64,000 bases of DNA, taken from Nitrospiraceae bacterium (GTDB lineage: Bacteria; Nitrospirota; Nitrospiria; Nitrospirales; Nitrospiraceae). Under the pieces are notes generated by a model that did not search any database, was not told the DNA's origin, and saw only the letters and a program-made list of their open reading frames with translations. Of the stretch, positions 1 to 7,504 are shown one piece after another (the stretch's first letter is position 1; every line of letters starts with the position of its first letter). The translations under genes and the position numbers were made by a program. Where the stretch lies: contig SHZW01000010.1 of assembly GCA_009692155.1 (NCBI GenBank), positions 25,046 through 89,045 on the forward strand. Direction: 5' to 3'.

Positions 1-290
1 CCGGCCAGGGCTTTTTCAGCCGTGACGTGATGGTCCAGTACCAGCAGGCTGGCGGCGTCCTTCGCCATCGCTTCCAGCGTGGGGCGTGGGTAACTGAAAT
101 CCACGATGACGATTTTCTTGCCGGACAATTCGGCCGGAGGCGGCAGGCCGTGCTTGACCGGCGTGAACGTTGCCGACGGATATTTTTTCCAGATCGCCCA
201 GGCAGCGGCGAACCCGTCGAGACACTCGGCGTGATAGAGCACGACGTCGGGAGGAGAGGGCGGATGAACCTGAGCGGATGGAGGAGGCAT
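1..290 (-). CDS. DHH-family phosphoesterase, N-terminal part (gene runs off the window)
   Basis: The reverse strand from an ATG at 290 reads 96 codons with no stop to the window edge. Two blocks match the start of DHH phosphoesterases: LYHAECLDGFAAAWAIW near residues 19-35, and VIVDFSYPRPTLEAM followed by LLVLDHH, which holds the name-giving Asp-His-His metal ligands. Such proteins are manganese-dependent phosphoesterases acting on small phosphorylated nucleotides or short oligonucleotides. The C-terminal DHHA1 part lies outside the window, so the substrate class cannot be decided. No second gene is coupled to it here; the spacer upstream of its start holds repeat words. Confidence 0.8.
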   Translation of the reverse strand, partial: MPPPSAQVHPPSPPDVVLYHAECLDGFAAAWAIWKKYPSATFTPVKHGLPPPAELSGKKIVIVDFSYPRPTLEAMAKDAASLLVLDHHVTAEKALA

Positions 291-320
291 CGATGGCGCT
301 CAGAATAGCATGACCCGAAG

Positions 321-409
321 GCTATAGGCGAGAGGCGAGGGGCGAGTGGCGGGAGACGACGGTGTTGTTCATGAAACCTCTAGCCCCTGGCCTCGTGCCT
401 CTGGCCTGA
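321..409. repeat. Short-word repeat family D, copy 1 (GGCGAG / CCTCGTGCC words)
   Basis: One arm is built from GGCGAG-type words (about 326-358), the other from complementary CCTSGTGCC-type words (about 377-409). The second arm forms the last codons of the LOG-family gene, giving the tail GQRHEARG. Related copies lie at 2603-2656, 24092-24170, 25504-25590, 54921-55020 and 61041-61084. Confidence 0.65.
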
Positions 410-1489
410 TTCGGAGAACCCGTTGATCCGGTCGATGAGCTGCCTCAGCCGCCCCGCGCTGCGGCGGTGGGAGTGGAAGACCAATCGTGGCAGGTCCAGG
501 AACTCCGGTTCGTCGGCTTCGTTGGGGAAGGCGCTGCGCTGCTCGAACGCGCCCTCTTTCAACAGGTCGGCGAACTCCGCATTGAGCCGGTCCAGTTGTT
601 CATCCGACAGGCGCTGCTTCAACCGCATGACCAGCAGCCGGTCCACGAACCGGATCGAATGGTAGACTCGGCAGAACGCCGTGATCTCGTCCACCGCCGC
701 GGCGGCGGAGTCGAAGATTTTGAACAGGCTCAGGTCTTCTTCATTGATCAGTTTTCGCGCCAGTAATTGGCCGGTCACGAACCGGTTCCACTCGTGCCAG
801 TAGTCGCTGCCGGGCGCATGGAGAAACACGATCGGCTGCGGAGGCGCCTTGCCGGTCTGCACGAGCGTCAGGGCTTCGAAGCCCTCGTCGTGGGTGCCGA
901 ACCCGCCCGGGAACAACGCCACGGCCTGGGATTCTTTCAGGAACATCAGTTTGCGCGTAAAGAAATATTTGAAATTGACCAGCTTCGGGTCGTCCGCAAT
1001 GGTCGCGTTGGCGCCCTGCTCGAACGGCAGCATGATGTTGACGCCGAAGCTCTGCTCGCGGCCGGCGCCTTCCTGCGCCGCCCCCATGATGCCGTCGGCT
1101 GCGCCGGTGATGACCATGTAGCCGGCCTCGACGATCCGCCTGCCGAAGTCGGTTGCCAGCCGATAGTCCGGGTCGCCGAGTTGCGTGCGCGCCGAGCCGA
1201 AGATACTGACCTTGCGCCGGTCGCGGTACTCGCCGAACACGGTGAAAGCGTAGCGCAGCTCGCGCAGCGTGCGGTTGAGAATTTTCAGATCGAGCGTGTC
1301 GAGCGGTGTGTCCTTGAGCCGGAGGACCGTCGTCAGCATTTCCTTGATCAGCGTGTGCTGCAGATCGTCCGCGGGGGTGTCGAGAAGGGATTGAACCTGC
1401 GAGAGCACCTGCTCGTTGGTCAGCACCGGTCGGCCGCGTGTCCCGGCGCGGTCGCGCTTGCCCTTCGATGACGGAGCCGGCAGGCTCAT
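380..1489 (-). CDS. LOG-family (TIGR00730-type) Rossmann-fold protein
   Basis: A 369-residue protein. An N-terminal helical region of about 90 residues precedes a LOG/lysine-decarboxylase-like domain. That domain starts at VSIFGSARTQLGDPDY and carries the signature PGGFGTHDEGFE around residues 194-205, matching the family pattern PGGxGTxxE that forms the phosphoribohydrolase active site. Known LOG enzymes release cytokinin bases or similar nucleobases from nucleoside monophosphates. This long form is bigger than the usual 180-250 residues, and its C-terminal helical extension has no function I recognise. The final residues (GQRHEARG) come from a repeat element. It is divergent from the DUF692 gene. 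Confidence 0.8.
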   Translation of the reverse strand: MSLPAPSSKGKRDRAGTRGRPVLTNEQVLSQVQSLLDTPADDLQHTLIKEMLTTVLRLKDTPLDTLDLKILNRTLRELRYAFTVFGEYRDRRKVSIFGSARTQLGDPDYRLATDFGRRIVEAGYMVITGAADGIMGAAQEGAGREQSFGVNIMLPFEQGANATIADDPKLVNFKYFFTRKLMFLKESQAVALFPGGFGTHDEGFEALTLVQTGKAPPQPIVFLHAPGSDYWHEWNRFVTGQLLARKLINEEDLSLFKIFDSAAAAVDEITAFCRVYHSIRFVDRLLVMRLKQRLSDEQLDRLNAEFADLLKEGAFEQRSAFPNEADEPEFLDLPRLVFHSHRRSAGRLRQLIDRINGFSESGQRHEARG

Positions 1490-1541
1490 ACCCAGAGCTT
1501 ACCCGATTGATGGGGAACGGTCAAAACCGCGTCGCTTTCAC

Positions 1542-1571
1542 TTGTCAAAGCGCGGCAAGGTGCCGTATTCT
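1542..1571 (+). promoter_or_regulatory. Sigma-70-like promoter for the DUF692 gene
   Basis: TTGTCA at 1542-1547, an 18-base spacer and TATTCT at 1566-1571. The predicted start is near 1578, about 15 bases before the chosen ATG. Confidence 0.45.
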
Positions 1572-1592
1572 CGTACCAGCTTGGTGAACACA

Positions 1593-3047
1593 ATGAATCT
1601 CGTGACTGAAGAATTTCTCCAGCGGGTGAGTCGCATTCCGCACCATGGACTCGGTCTGTCCGTGGACGTCTATACGCCCGACCTGCTCGAGCTGGTGGGC
1701 GAATTGGACCGGCGTGAAGTGACCTGTGGCTATCTGGAAATCTTCAAGGCATCTCCAGCCGCACTCGAATTGGTGCGCCGCCGCCTGCCCGATGCCTTGC
1801 TCTCCTACCACGCCGAAGGGCTCTGGGTGACGCAGCCCGATCCGGAACGGCTCTCGCCGTTTGACGCCGAGCTGGACGAGGCTGCCGAACAGCTCAGAAT
1901 CCTCGACAGCCATTGGCTGAACCATGAATGCGCAGCCAAGCAGATGGCCGGCTATACTTTCGGCACCTATTTGCCGGCGCTGTTCACCAAGGCGAACGCC
2001 GAGGTCACGGCGGCGAACATTGCACATGCCCAGCAACGGCTGGACCGGGCCTTTCCCGCGCGTGATGGCCAAGATGGAATGGGCCCGTTGTTCCTGCTTG
2101 AAACGCCGCCGCTCACCTATGTGGGCTTCGGCGACCTGGGCCTGGCGGACTTTTTCCGTCTCGTGACCGATCTCACGCCCTGCGGCGTCGTATTGGACAT
2201 CGGTCACCTCTGGACCGTCTATCGCTACACAGGCGAGTGGCGGCGGTGTCCGCTCACGGCATTCCTGGCCGAGTTCCTGGAATCCTTTCCATTGGAGCGC
2301 GTTGTCGAGATCCACATGGCAGGGCTGGCGCTGCATCCGGGCGCGCCGTCCCAACGTACGACCGGTGAGCCGCCGTTGTGGATTGACGCGCACGGCGCGC
2401 CGATTCCTGACGTGCTCACCGACATGTTGGCGCAGGTACTCGAGCACAAGGGACTGAGTCATCTGAAAGGCGTGGCGTTGGAAGTGGACACCAAGCCGAT
2501 TCCGATGATCGTGGAGGAGTTTGCGGAAGCCCGCCATCGGTTCGAGAGAATGATTGTCCCGCGCCATCGGACCATGCAGCCTCATCCGGCCCGTGAAAAA
2601 TCTTGCCTCGAGCCTCGAGCCTCGAGCCCCGAGCCTGCGGCCAGCAGCCTGGCCGAGCAATACCACCGCTACGCCCAAATTGTCACGGGACGGGCGGCAA
2701 CCGGCTTGCCGGTCCTCGGCCAGGATGCCTCGGCGCTGCCGCTCTATGTCGAGCATTACCTGCCGCACGAGATTCTGGAATGGGGCGGCGCAGTGAGGGA
2801 AATGTTCCCGGAAACCTGCCGGAGCCTGGATCGTGCCGGCATCGCGCTGGATGGATTCGTCCGGTTCTGGTTCCGCGAGCCGCGCGCAACCGGTGAGGCC
2901 TATGACTTTTTCCTCCTGAAGATCGCCCGCTTCATCGAATTTGTCCGCGAAGTGCTGCCGGACACGGCGGAGACGGCCATGCAGGAAGCGCAGGCGTTGC
3001 GAGAAGGCTATCGCGCGGCGAACGAAATGGTTGGAACCGGGAAGTGA
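1593..3047 (+). CDS. DUF692 (MbnB/TglH-like) protein with an extra C-terminal domain
   Basis: The first ~300 residues match DUF692, a TIM-barrel family that holds two or three iron ions and, where studied, modifies peptide cysteines. Visible blocks are HHGLGLSVDVY, LSYHAEGLWV, LLETPPLTYVGF, VVLDIGHLW, VEIHMAGL and a late IDAHG, which supply the His/Asp/Glu ligand set. Residues ~337-354 are encoded by a repeat element. Residues ~355-484 are an extra domain I do not recognise. ATG 1593 is chosen because homology begins within 15 residues and a promoter lies just upstream. The gene overlaps or touches the dus gene, which suggests an operon with dus and maf. No small precursor peptide was seen beside it. 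Confidence 0.8.
   Translation: MNLVTEEFLQRVSRIPHHGLGLSVDVYTPDLLELVGELDRREVTCGYLEIFKASPAALELVRRRLPDALLSYHAEGLWVTQPDPERLSPFDAELDEAAEQLRILDSHWLNHECAAKQMAGYTFGTYLPALFTKANAEVTAANIAHAQQRLDRAFPARDGQDGMGPLFLLETPPLTYVGFGDLGLADFFRLVTDLTPCGVVLDIGHLWTVYRYTGEWRRCPLTAFLAEFLESFPLERVVEIHMAGLALHPGAPSQRTTGEPPLWIDAHGAPIPDVLTDMLAQVLEHKGLSHLKGVALEVDTKPIPMIVEEFAEARHRFERMIVPRHRTMQPHPAREKSCLEPRASSPEPAASSLAEQYHRYAQIVTGRAATGLPVLGQDASALPLYVEHYLPHEILEWGGAVREMFPETCRSLDRAGIALDGFVRFWFREPRATGEAYDFFLLKIARFIEFVREVLPDTAETAMQEAQALREGYRAANEMVGTGK
2603..2656. repeat. Short-word repeat family D inside the DUF692 gene
   Basis: Tandem GCCTCGA words are translated as CLEPRASSPEPAASSLAE. The reading frame stays open, so the element acts as a linker between the iron-binding domain and the C-terminal domain. 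Confidence 0.75.
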
Positions 3048-3052
3048 GCGAC

Positions 3053-4255
3053 ATGAGTAGCGACACTCAGCACCCAGGACTCAGCACTCAGGACTCAGCA
3101 CTCAGCACTCAGCACTTCTGGGCGGCCTTGCCCCATCCGATTATCGGCCTCGCGCCCATGGACGGCGTCACCGATGCGCCGTTCCGCTTGACGGTGGCGA
3201 CGCAGGGCCGTCCGGATGTCATCTTCACCGAGTTCACGAGCGTGATGGATGTCTGCCGCGGTCCCGCGCACATGCTCTCATCGCTGATCTACAGCGAGGC
3301 GGAGCGGCCGGTCGTGGCGCAGCTCTATGGAAAAGATCCGGACGTCTTCTACCAGGCGGCGCACATCGTCTGCGAGCTCGGATTCGACGGGCTGGACATT
3401 AACATGGGCTGCCCCTCGCGCAGCGTGGCGGCTTCCGGCTCCGGCGCCGGGCTGATCCGCACGCCCGACCTGGCGCACGACATTATGCGGGCGGCGCGGC
3501 AGGGCATTGCCGATTGGGCGGCGGGCCGTTCGCTGACGGACGCGGGCTTGAAGGAATCGCGCGCCGAATTGATCCAGGCCATGAACCTGCGCCGTAACGG
3601 CCGGCCGGCCGCGCCGCGCCGGACGATTCCGCTCTCGGTGAAAACGCGCATCGGGTATGACACGGTCATCGTCGAACGCTGGATCGAACATCTGCTGGCC
3701 GAACAGCCGGTCGCCATTTCAGTGCATGGCAGAACGCTGGAGCAGATGTACCGGGGCGAGGCCGACTGGTCCGCCATCGAGCGGGCCGCGCAGCTTGCGC
3801 GAAAGACGAAGACGCTCCTGCTCGGCAACGGCGACGTGCAGAGCCTTCAAGATGTGGTCCGCCGGGTCCGGCAGCACGCCGTGCACGGCGTGCTGATCGG
3901 CCGCGGGACATTGGGCGAGCCGTGGTTGTTCCGCCACAAGGAAGCGGCCCGTGCCGCCGTGAGCGATGCCACGCGTACGGTGGCAAGCGAATCGCCGACG
4001 CTCGAAGAACGGTTCCGCGTGATGCTGGACCAGGCCCGGCTGTACGAGGCAATTATGGACCGGCAGTGCTTCCCCCGCATGCGCAAGCATCTGGGCTGGT
4101 ACTGCAATGGATTTCCCGGCGCCGCGGCCATGCGCGCCGCCATGGTGCGGGCGTCCAGCAGTGAAGACGTTGCGCGCATCGTTGCTGAGCACCAGGCGGG
4201 GAGTCCGCTTCGGAGCGCCGCCCCCCCGCTCGAAACGACCGCGTCTGTCGCGTAA
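3053..4255 (+). CDS. dus: tRNA-dihydrouridine synthase (Dus family)
   Basis: An FMN enzyme that reduces specific tRNA uridines to dihydrouridine. Homology starts at PIIGLAPMDGVTDAPFR. It continues through QLYGKDP, the active-site block DINMGCPSR with the conserved cysteine, VKTRIGYD, SVHGRTLEQMY and LLGNGDV, then the helical tRNA-binding region. Two oddities: the Lys usual two residues after GCPxx is Ser (GCPSRSVAAS), and about 45 residues are inserted before the VKTRIG strand. The first ~22 residues are translated repeat words. ATG 3053 is used; GTG 3044, or TTG 3128 beyond the repeat, could be the real start. The stop overlaps maf in TAATG. Confidence 0.85.
   Translation: MSSDTQHPGLSTQDSALSTQHFWAALPHPIIGLAPMDGVTDAPFRLTVATQGRPDVIFTEFTSVMDVCRGPAHMLSSLIYSEAERPVVAQLYGKDPDVFYQAAHIVCELGFDGLDINMGCPSRSVAASGSGAGLIRTPDLAHDIMRAARQGIADWAAGRSLTDAGLKESRAELIQAMNLRRNGRPAAPRRTIPLSVKTRIGYDTVIVERWIEHLLAEQPVAISVHGRTLEQMYRGEADWSAIERAAQLARKTKTLLLGNGDVQSLQDVVRRVRQHAVHGVLIGRGTLGEPWLFRHKEAARAAVSDATRTVASESPTLEERFRVMLDQARLYEAIMDRQCFPRMRKHLGWYCNGFPGAAAMRAAMVRASSSEDVARIVAEHQAGSPLRSAAPPLETTASVA
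3064..3116. repeat. Short-word repeat family C, copy 1 (ACTCAGCACTCAGGACTC words)
   Basis: About six ACTCAGSA-type words sit at the 5' end of dus and are read as TQHPGLSTQDSALSTQH. Other copies are at 7505-7527 and 59489-59519. Confidence 0.75.
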
Positions 4256-4887
4256 TGCCGCTCGTTCTCGCGTCCACTTCTCCGCGCCGCAAAGAGCTGC
4301 TCACCCTGCTGCAACTTCCCTTCGAAGTTGTCGATCCGAAATTTGATGAACGGATATACGCCGATCTGCCGCCTGAGGCCCAGGCGTGGACGCTCGCGCT
4401 GGGGAAGGCGCAGTCCTGCACGCGACAGCATGCCGACAGCCTGGTCCTGGGCAGCGACACGCTGATTGCCGTGGGGGGGACTATCCTCGGCAAGCCGGCC
4501 GATCGCGCGGAGGCCGGCGCCATGTTGCGGCGGCTCCGTGGACGCGACCATCACATTTACACTGCCGTGGCACTCTGCTGCGCCGTACGCCACATTCAGG
4601 ACGTGGCCGTGGACCGCGTGCGCGTCTGGATGCCGCCGTTCACCGACGCCGATCTGGAGGCCTATCTGGCAAGCGGCGAGTGGAAGGGCAAGGCCGGCGC
4701 CTATTCCATCCAGGGCCGCGGCGGCAGCCTCATCGAGCGGATCGAGGGCGATTACACGGCTGCCGTCGGCCTCCCGCTGCGCCTCACCGCCTCGCTCCTG
4801 CAGAAGCACGGCCTGTCCGTCCCGGTCGACATAGAGCAACTCTACCGGACGAAACCCTATCCAAACTGGTCCACCTTCCAGCGCTGA
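4255..4887 (+). CDS. maf: Maf-family nucleoside triphosphate pyrophosphatase
   Basis: A 210-residue house-cleaning enzyme that hydrolyses non-canonical or excess nucleoside triphosphates to monophosphate and pyrophosphate. The N-terminal signature ASTSPRRKELL, then VLGSDTLI, GKPADRAEA and GKAGAYSIQG are all present, giving the Maf alpha/beta fold with its metal-binding acidic residues. The start codon shares bases with the dus stop (TAATG), so translation is probably coupled. It is the last gene of the DUF692-dus-maf run; three palindromes follow its stop. Confidence 0.9.
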   Translation: MPLVLASTSPRRKELLTLLQLPFEVVDPKFDERIYADLPPEAQAWTLALGKAQSCTRQHADSLVLGSDTLIAVGGTILGKPADRAEAGAMLRRLRGRDHHIYTAVALCCAVRHIQDVAVDRVRVWMPPFTDADLEAYLASGEWKGKAGAYSIQGRGGSLIERIEGDYTAAVGLPLRLTASLLQKHGLSVPVDIEQLYRTKPYPNWSTFQR

Positions 4888-4969
4888 TTTAAGGTCGCAT
4901 TTTGCGACCTTAAAAAACTTGAGGTCACAAATTGTGACTTCAAACCAGGTGGTCACAATCTGTGACCAC
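4888..4969. repeat. Three consecutive palindromes upstream of mazEF
   Basis: Palindrome 1 (4888-4914) has perfect 12-base arms around TTT. Palindrome 2 (4919-4943) has 12-base arms around a single A with one mismatch. Palindrome 3 (4949-4969) has perfect 9-base arms around ATC. All share a core of GGTCRCA paired with TGYGACC. A fourth element of the same design lies downstream of mazF at 5646-5670. Confidence 0.85.
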
Positions 4970-4984
4970 TTCTCATGCACCTGC

Positions 4985-5013
4985 TTGACATGCGACAGGC
5001 GATACAGTAACTA
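4985..5013 (+). promoter_or_regulatory. Promoter for mazEF
   Basis: Perfect TTGACA at 4985-4990, a 17-base spacer and TAACTA at 5008-5013. TACAAT at 5012-5017 is a better hexamer but sits at 21 bases. The leader carries a strong ribosome site (AGGAGGAGGTG) before ATG 5051. Confidence 0.45.
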
Positions 5014-5050
5014 CAATGTAAGCACACGAGGCAGGAGGAGGTGCGTCGTC

Positions 5051-5305
5051 ATGAAAGTCAATATTGTGCGGATCGGCAACTCCCAAGGCATCCGCATTCC
5101 GAAAACCATCTTGCAGCAGTGTCACCTCGCAGATGCGATTGAACTCGAGGTGCAAGGAAATCGCCTTGTGCTCCAGTCCCTGTCGCGTCCACGGGCAGGG
5201 TGGGAAGACACCTTCCGCCGGATGCACACGCACGGGGATGACACCCTGCTCGATCAGCGGTCGTTGTCCACCACCAAGTGGGATCGGGCCGAATGGCAGT
5301 GGTAG
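5051..5305 (+). CDS. mazE: MazE-type antitoxin (AbrB/SpoVT fold)
   Basis: 84 residues. The N-terminal half, VNIVRIGNSQGIRIPKTIL, is the AbrB/MazE swapped-hairpin DNA-binding motif. The C-terminal half (WEDTFRRMH through WDRAEWQW) is the tail expected to bind and neutralise MazF. ATG 5051 is preceded by AGGAGGAGG at the right spacing. The gene overlaps mazF by 13 bases, a normal arrangement for coupled toxin-antitoxin genes. By analogy with the family it should autorepress its promoter; the palindromes just upstream are candidate operators but are also found elsewhere. Confidence 0.85.
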   Translation: MKVNIVRIGNSQGIRIPKTILQQCHLADAIELEVQGNRLVLQSLSRPRAGWEDTFRRMHTHGDDTLLDQRSLSTTKWDRAEWQW

Positions 5306-5622
5306 CTTCGCGTTTTGAGGTCTACCTGGTTCGCCTCGATTCCACACAGGGCCACGAAATTCGGAAGACTCGCCCCGGCCTTATCATCTCACCCGATGAG
5401 ATGAACCGCCACATCGGTACGGTCATCGTCGCGCCCATGACCAGCAAGAGCCGGGAGTATCCCACCCGTGTGCCGGTCAAGTTCCAGGGGAAAAGCGGGC
5501 AGGTTGTTCTCGATCAGATTCGCACAGTGGATAAGACTCGCCTGGTCAAGCGGCTGGGGCGTATCAATCAGATGACAGCAGACCGGGTGCTGGCGCTGCT
5601 CGCCGAGATGTTCGCGCCGTAA
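5293..5622 (+). CDS. mazF: MazF-type endoribonuclease toxin
   Basis: 109 residues. FEVYLVRLDSTQGHEIRKTR, GLIISPDEMN, TVIVAPMTS and GQVVLDQIRTVDKTRL fit the MazF/PemK fold: the GHEIRKTRP loop corresponds to the GxExxKxRP catalytic/substrate-binding loop and the later DQIR strand is typical. MazF enzymes cut single-stranded mRNA at short sequences and arrest growth. ATG 5293 overlaps the antitoxin stop. It looks intact. Confidence 0.88.
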   Translation: MAVVASRFEVYLVRLDSTQGHEIRKTRPGLIISPDEMNRHIGTVIVAPMTSKSREYPTRVPVKFQGKSGQVVLDQIRTVDKTRLVKRLGRINQMTADRVLALLAEMFAP

Positions 5623-5645
5623 CCGCCATGTCGGCATATCGTTCT

Positions 5646-5670
5646 TTGATATCGCAATTTGCGATATCAA
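5646..5670. repeat. Perfect 25-base palindrome downstream of mazF
   Basis: Arms TTGATATCGCAA and TTGCGATATCAA surround a single T. The design (12-base arms, one central base, RTCRCAA at the centre) is that of the palindromes upstream of mazE, so the module is bracketed by related elements. Confidence 0.9.
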
Positions 5671-5686
5671 GGCAGCAATCCCTCTC

Positions 5687-5712
5687 CCATAGCCTATCGC
5701 CCATCGCCTGTC
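5687..5712. repeat. Short-word repeat family I, copy 1 (CCATAGCCTATCGCC words)
   Basis: Words of the type CCATAGCC and TATCGCCCATCGCC. The same family returns at 33344-33414. Confidence 0.55.
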
Positions 5713-5720
5713 CCCCAGCA

Positions 5721-5749
5721 TTGCTTTGACCGACCCGTTTCCTTACAAT
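5721..5749 (+). promoter_or_regulatory. Promoter for the secreted protein gene at 5796
   Basis: TTGCTT at 5721-5726, a 17-base spacer and TACAAT at 5744-5749. It is followed by a ~40-base leader with GAAGGGGG before the ATG. Confidence 0.5.
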
Positions 5750-5795
5750 GCCGCCCATTATCACGCGGTTTCATCTGCCATCGAAGGGGGTTTCT

Positions 5796-6488
5796 ATGAG
5801 CGCGCGTCACGCCATGAGTCAGCCTGCACTACGGTATCGACTGGGCCTGCTCGTCGTCGTGGTGGCCGCAGCCGCGCTCGCCGCCGATCCTGCAGGGGCC
5901 ATTGATGTGAAGCTGACGATGGAAGAGGCCAAGAAATCCCTCGCCGCCGGTCGCGATCCGATGATGAAGGCCTCGGAGGCCGCCAAGCCGGATGAAGAGG
6001 TCAAGAAGGTCCTGCAGCACGCGTCCCTGGTAACGAGAGTCGGCGCCGATCCCGAAAAAGACCCCTGCGGCACCAGCGCCATTCTGCGCACCAAGCGGTT
6101 CTGGCTGGAATCCTTCGGCCGCAAGGAAGCCACGGAATCCAAGAAGCAGAAGTCCGACGTCCGGATGCCGGACGACAAGATCCAAAAGTATCTCGACATG
6201 CCCAACCTGGAAGTCGAAGTGCAGTTCTGCGGCGACGATGAGTATTTCGCCGAAGGGGTGAAGATGGCCTTCCAGCAGGGGTCCAAGACCATCAAGCCGG
6301 TGGATATCAGCCAGGCCGACCGCGGGCGCAAAATTGAAATGGCGAACAAAGCCGCCGCCTACCGCACCCGCTTCACCGCCCGGTTCGCCTACGACAGCTT
6401 CGATCCCAACGCCAAAACCAAGGTCGTCGTCTTCTTCATGGACGGCAAGCAGATCGACTTCGAAGCGGACTTCTCCAAAGTGAAATAA
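5796..6488 (+). CDS. Secreted protein of unknown function
   Basis: 230 residues. A basic start and a hydrophobic run LGLLVVVVAAAALAA, followed by DPAGA, form a Sec signal peptide, so the mature protein is probably periplasmic. The mature part is charged and lysine-rich. It contains two cysteines (DPCGTSAI and VQFCGDDEYF) that could form a disulfide, and ends in a beta-rich stretch (KTKVVVFFMDGKQIDF). I recognise no family. ATG 5796 is preferred over 5748 because it places the signal peptide correctly and has a purine-rich ribosome site. It stands alone, with its own promoter. Confidence 0.75.
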   Translation: MSARHAMSQPALRYRLGLLVVVVAAAALAADPAGAIDVKLTMEEAKKSLAAGRDPMMKASEAAKPDEEVKKVLQHASLVTRVGADPEKDPCGTSAILRTKRFWLESFGRKEATESKKQKSDVRMPDDKIQKYLDMPNLEVEVQFCGDDEYFAEGVKMAFQQGSKTIKPVDISQADRGRKIEMANKAAAYRTRFTARFAYDSFDPNAKTKVVVFFMDGKQIDFEADFSKVK

Positions 6489-6586
6489 GCTTTCCCGCGT
6501 CGTAAAGTCCGAACGTCGTCACGTCATCACGTCTGAAGACCGTGCGCTGTCCCCCCTTAACAGTTCCCGCCGTCTGCGAATCTGTG

Positions 6587-6592
6587 TATAAT
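6587..6592 (+). promoter_or_regulatory. TATAAT -10 box placed 7 bases before a start codon
   Basis: A perfect TATAAT ends at 6592. With normal geometry the transcript would begin at 6599, exactly the ATG of the next gene. The -35 region (TTCCCG at 6564-6569) is weak. Confidence 0.45.
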
Positions 6593-6598
6593 GCGCCC

Positions 6599-6784
6599 AT
6601 GAATCGTCACACGACAGATCAAACCCGCGCGCTCCGTCGGCGGCCCAGCCGGTTGAGCGGGCGGCTCACCAGCCGAAAGATTGAGGAGGCTCGGCGGATG
6701 ACGCCGGAGCAGCGGCTGCGGCTGTCCCTCGAGCTATCCGACACCTGCCTCGCACTCAAGCTCGCGTGTTCCGGCAAGCGTTAA
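6599..6784 (+). CDS. Small basic protein, likely partner of the adjacent nucleotidyltransferase
   Basis: 61 residues, Arg-rich at the start (RALRRRPSRLSGRL), then a helical block MTPEQRLRLSLELSDTCLAL. Short proteins with a 'TPEQRLRLSLELSD'-like helix often sit directly before nucleotidyltransferase-type genes and are thought to be antitoxin-like partners; that role is inference. It overlaps the next gene by 19 bases. No ribosome site precedes the ATG, and the -10 box suggests a leaderless mRNA. Confidence 0.6.
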   Translation: MNRHTTDQTRALRRRPSRLSGRLTSRKIEEARRMTPEQRLRLSLELSDTCLALKLACSGKR

Positions 6785-7320
6785 TCGACATCGTCCGGCG
6801 TCTCGACGAGGCGCGCAAGAAAAAATTGGTGCAGTCGTACGCCTTGGTCGGGGGGTTTGCCGTCTCGGCCTGGGGGGTGGCGCGCGCCACGCAGGACATC
6901 GACCTGGCGGTGGCGCTTGGCACGGCGGATCCGGCCCGTCTTGCCGCGCATCTCAAGGCCAGTTTTCAGCCGGGCGATCCGGATGATCCGCTGCGCGGCG
7001 TGTTTCGGCTGAAACTGTCCGTCGGCAAGCGCACGGTGCCCGTCCAACTGATTCTCCTGCAATCCCGATGGGCCGACCTGGTGTTTGGACAGGTGAAAAA
7101 GATTCCGGTGCTGGAACGCCGGCTTCCGGTGGTGGATTGGCCCGCGCTGGTGCTCTTGAAGCTCTACGCGGGAGGACCGGTCGATCTGCAAGACGCCCGG
7201 AACATCGTCGCTGTGCGCCGGCCCAACCAGTCCGAACGCAAAGATCTGGCGGCCCAAGCCGAGGAGTTGGGCGTGGCGGAGGAATATAAAGCACTGTTTG
7301 CCGCCGGCGAGAACGGGTAA
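6766..7320 (+). CDS. AbiEii-like nucleotidyltransferase
   Basis: 184 residues. The block VGGFAVSAWGVARATQDIDL around residues 28-47 fits the minimal nucleotidyltransferase signature (GG, then a Gly/Arg turn and the DxD metal ligands). A later PVVDWPALVLLKLYAGG resembles the helical part of AbiEii/AbiGii toxin-family and DUF6036-like proteins. Such enzymes can transfer nucleotides to tRNA and act as toxins. It starts at GTG 6766, inside the end of the small upstream gene, so the pair is translationally coupled. It is one of three two-gene toxin-antitoxin-like modules within 5 kb. Confidence 0.7.
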   Translation: MFRQALIDIVRRLDEARKKKLVQSYALVGGFAVSAWGVARATQDIDLAVALGTADPARLAAHLKASFQPGDPDDPLRGVFRLKLSVGKRTVPVQLILLQSRWADLVFGQVKKIPVLERRLPVVDWPALVLLKLYAGGPVDLQDARNIVAVRRPNQSERKDLAAQAEELGVAEEYKALFAAGENG

Positions 7321-7330
7321 CCACACACGA

Positions 7331-7480
7331 TTAAACAGACTGCCCAGTCTGCCCAGTCTGTTCCGTCTGTTCGGTCTCTTCAGTTCCAAACACCAACCCA
7401 ACCAACCAGACAAACCAAAAGAACCAGACAAACCCTCCCGCCACTCTCGCCCGTCCCGCCATTCGCGCCTTCCCGCGTCG
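7331..7480. repeat. Short-word repeat family A, copy 1 (CAGTCTGTTC / CCAGACAAACC words)
   Basis: The left arm (7337-7385) repeats CAGTCTGTTCG-type words. After a CCAAACACCAACC turn, the right arm (7400-7434) repeats CCAGACAAACC-type words, roughly the complement. A following stretch (7435-7480) has CCCGCC/TCTCGC words. Together with family C at 7505 this fills most of the 322-base gap before the broken PilZ gene; I see no gene in it. Confidence 0.8.
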
Positions 7481-7504
7481 ATTTTTATCGTTGCCCCTGA
7501 GCGC

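Noticed and set aside
4255..4887. Alternate-frame proteins within maf (168 and 122 codons)
   Set aside because: They lack any motif and the maf frame carries all family signatures.
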